Positions 5,660-5,967 of a DNA stretch of 5,967 bases are shown here, one piece after another. The stretch comes from Comamonadaceae bacterium (GTDB taxonomy: Bacteria > Pseudomonadota > Gammaproteobacteria > Burkholderiales > Burkholderiaceae): positions 1-5,967 of the forward strand of contig CANCGU010000167.1 in the NCBI GenBank assembly GCA_947377705.1, in the 5' to 3' direction. A program made the translations under genes and the position numbers. The notes under the pieces are model-generated. The model was given only the letters and a program-made list of their open reading frames with translations. It searched no databases and was not told the DNA's origin. Numbering within the stretch: position 1 is the stretch's first letter; each line of letters opens with the position of its first letter.

Positions 5660-5967
5660 ATGACATCGAACGCACGTATTCCAGCCATTACCCCAGGCAC
5701 ACGACCTGAACTGGCCGAGCTGGAAGCCAAAATCATCGCCAAACGCGGACGCATCACGCCGCTGTACCAGCACTTGCTCAACAGCCCTGTGATGGCGCAA
5801 GGTTGGGAAGAGTTTTTAAGCGCCGTCCGGCAACGCAACAGCTTGCCTGCCGACTTGCGTGAACTGATTATTTTGCGAGTCGCCGTTTTAAACCGTGCGC
5901 CTTATGAGTTTGAAGCACACATTGAACACGCCCTCAAAGCCGGTTTACCCCAAAGCAAAATTGAGGC
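5660..5967 (+). CDS. Carboxymuconolactone decarboxylase (CMD)-family protein, N-terminal part (runs off right edge)
   Basis: An open frame from ATG 5660 gives 102 codons with no stop before the edge. GAGGA at 5651-5655, overlapping the upstream TGA, serves as a close ribosome site. After a leader (RIPAITPGTRPEL) the helical CMD fold is recognisable: GRITPLYQHLLNSPVMAQGWEEF, LPADLRELIILRVAVLNRAPYEFEAHI (62-88) and ALKAGLPQSKIE. The YEFEAH stretch corresponds to the conserved EW/E-xxH region of CMD-like proteins. No CxxC of the AhpD type appears in the visible part. Family members decarboxylate gamma-carboxymuconolactone or act as AhpD-like or uncharacterised enzymes; many occur next to Bug proteins and SDRs in aromatic or organic-acid gene clusters. 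The exact reaction is unknown. It is the last visible member of the rightward operon. Confidence 0.85.
   Translation, partial: MTSNARIPAITPGTRPELAELEAKIIAKRGRITPLYQHLLNSPVMAQGWEEFLSAVRQRNSLPADLRELIILRVAVLNRAPYEFEAHIEHALKAGLPQSKIE

Overview
The window reads as chromosomal DNA from a betaproteobacterium, most likely Burkholderiales/Comamonadaceae (a Limnohabitans-, Hydrogenophaga- or Rhodoferax-like organism). This is inferred from moderately high GC with frequent TTG leucine codons, a Bug-type (tripartite tricarboxylate transporter family) periplasmic binding protein of the kind greatly expanded in this order, and the general look of the proteins. The genus cannot be fixed from the sequence alone.

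Layout: (1) bases 1-701, minus strand, hold the N-terminal third to half of a SulP-family anion transporter that runs off the left edge. (2) Bases 702-823 are a divergent intergenic region with small dyads. (3) From 824 to the right edge there is a tight rightward gene string: a secreted sorbosone-dehydrogenase-like PQQ beta-propeller enzyme (824-2059), a secreted dihaem cytochrome c (2059-2655, TAATG overlap), a LigI-like (2-pyrone-4,6-dicarboxylate hydrolase-type) amidohydrolase broken by an internal tandem duplication (2669-3855), an SDR dehydrogenase (3868-4680), a Bug-type solute-binding protein (4693-5652), and the start of a carboxymuconolactone-decarboxylase-family protein (5660 to the edge). 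Gaps between these genes are 0-13 bases, so they look like one catabolic operon.

Inferred joint role: the dehydrogenase oxidises a substrate in the periplasm and passes electrons to the dihaem cytochrome; a binding protein captures an organic acid; a lactonase-type hydrolase, an SDR oxidoreductase and a CMD-family protein process a lactone, pyrone or aromatic-derived acid in the cytoplasm. The substrate is not identifiable here.

Two features stand out. First, a 317-bp out-of-frame tandem duplication inside the hydrolase gene: removing one unit restores a clean 289-residue LigI-like protein. The two copies differ at 8 positions, 6 of them silent third-codon positions, which suggests they diverged as functional alleles (recombination between strains, or an assembly chimera) rather than as a decaying duplicate. 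Second, a near-ideal intrinsic-terminator hairpin with an 8-T run sits inside the signal-peptide codons of the cytochrome gene, just after a start codon that overlaps the previous stop codon. It may be a translation-sensitive checkpoint between the dehydrogenase and the rest of the operon. I found no CRISPR array, tRNA, rRNA or insertion sequence.
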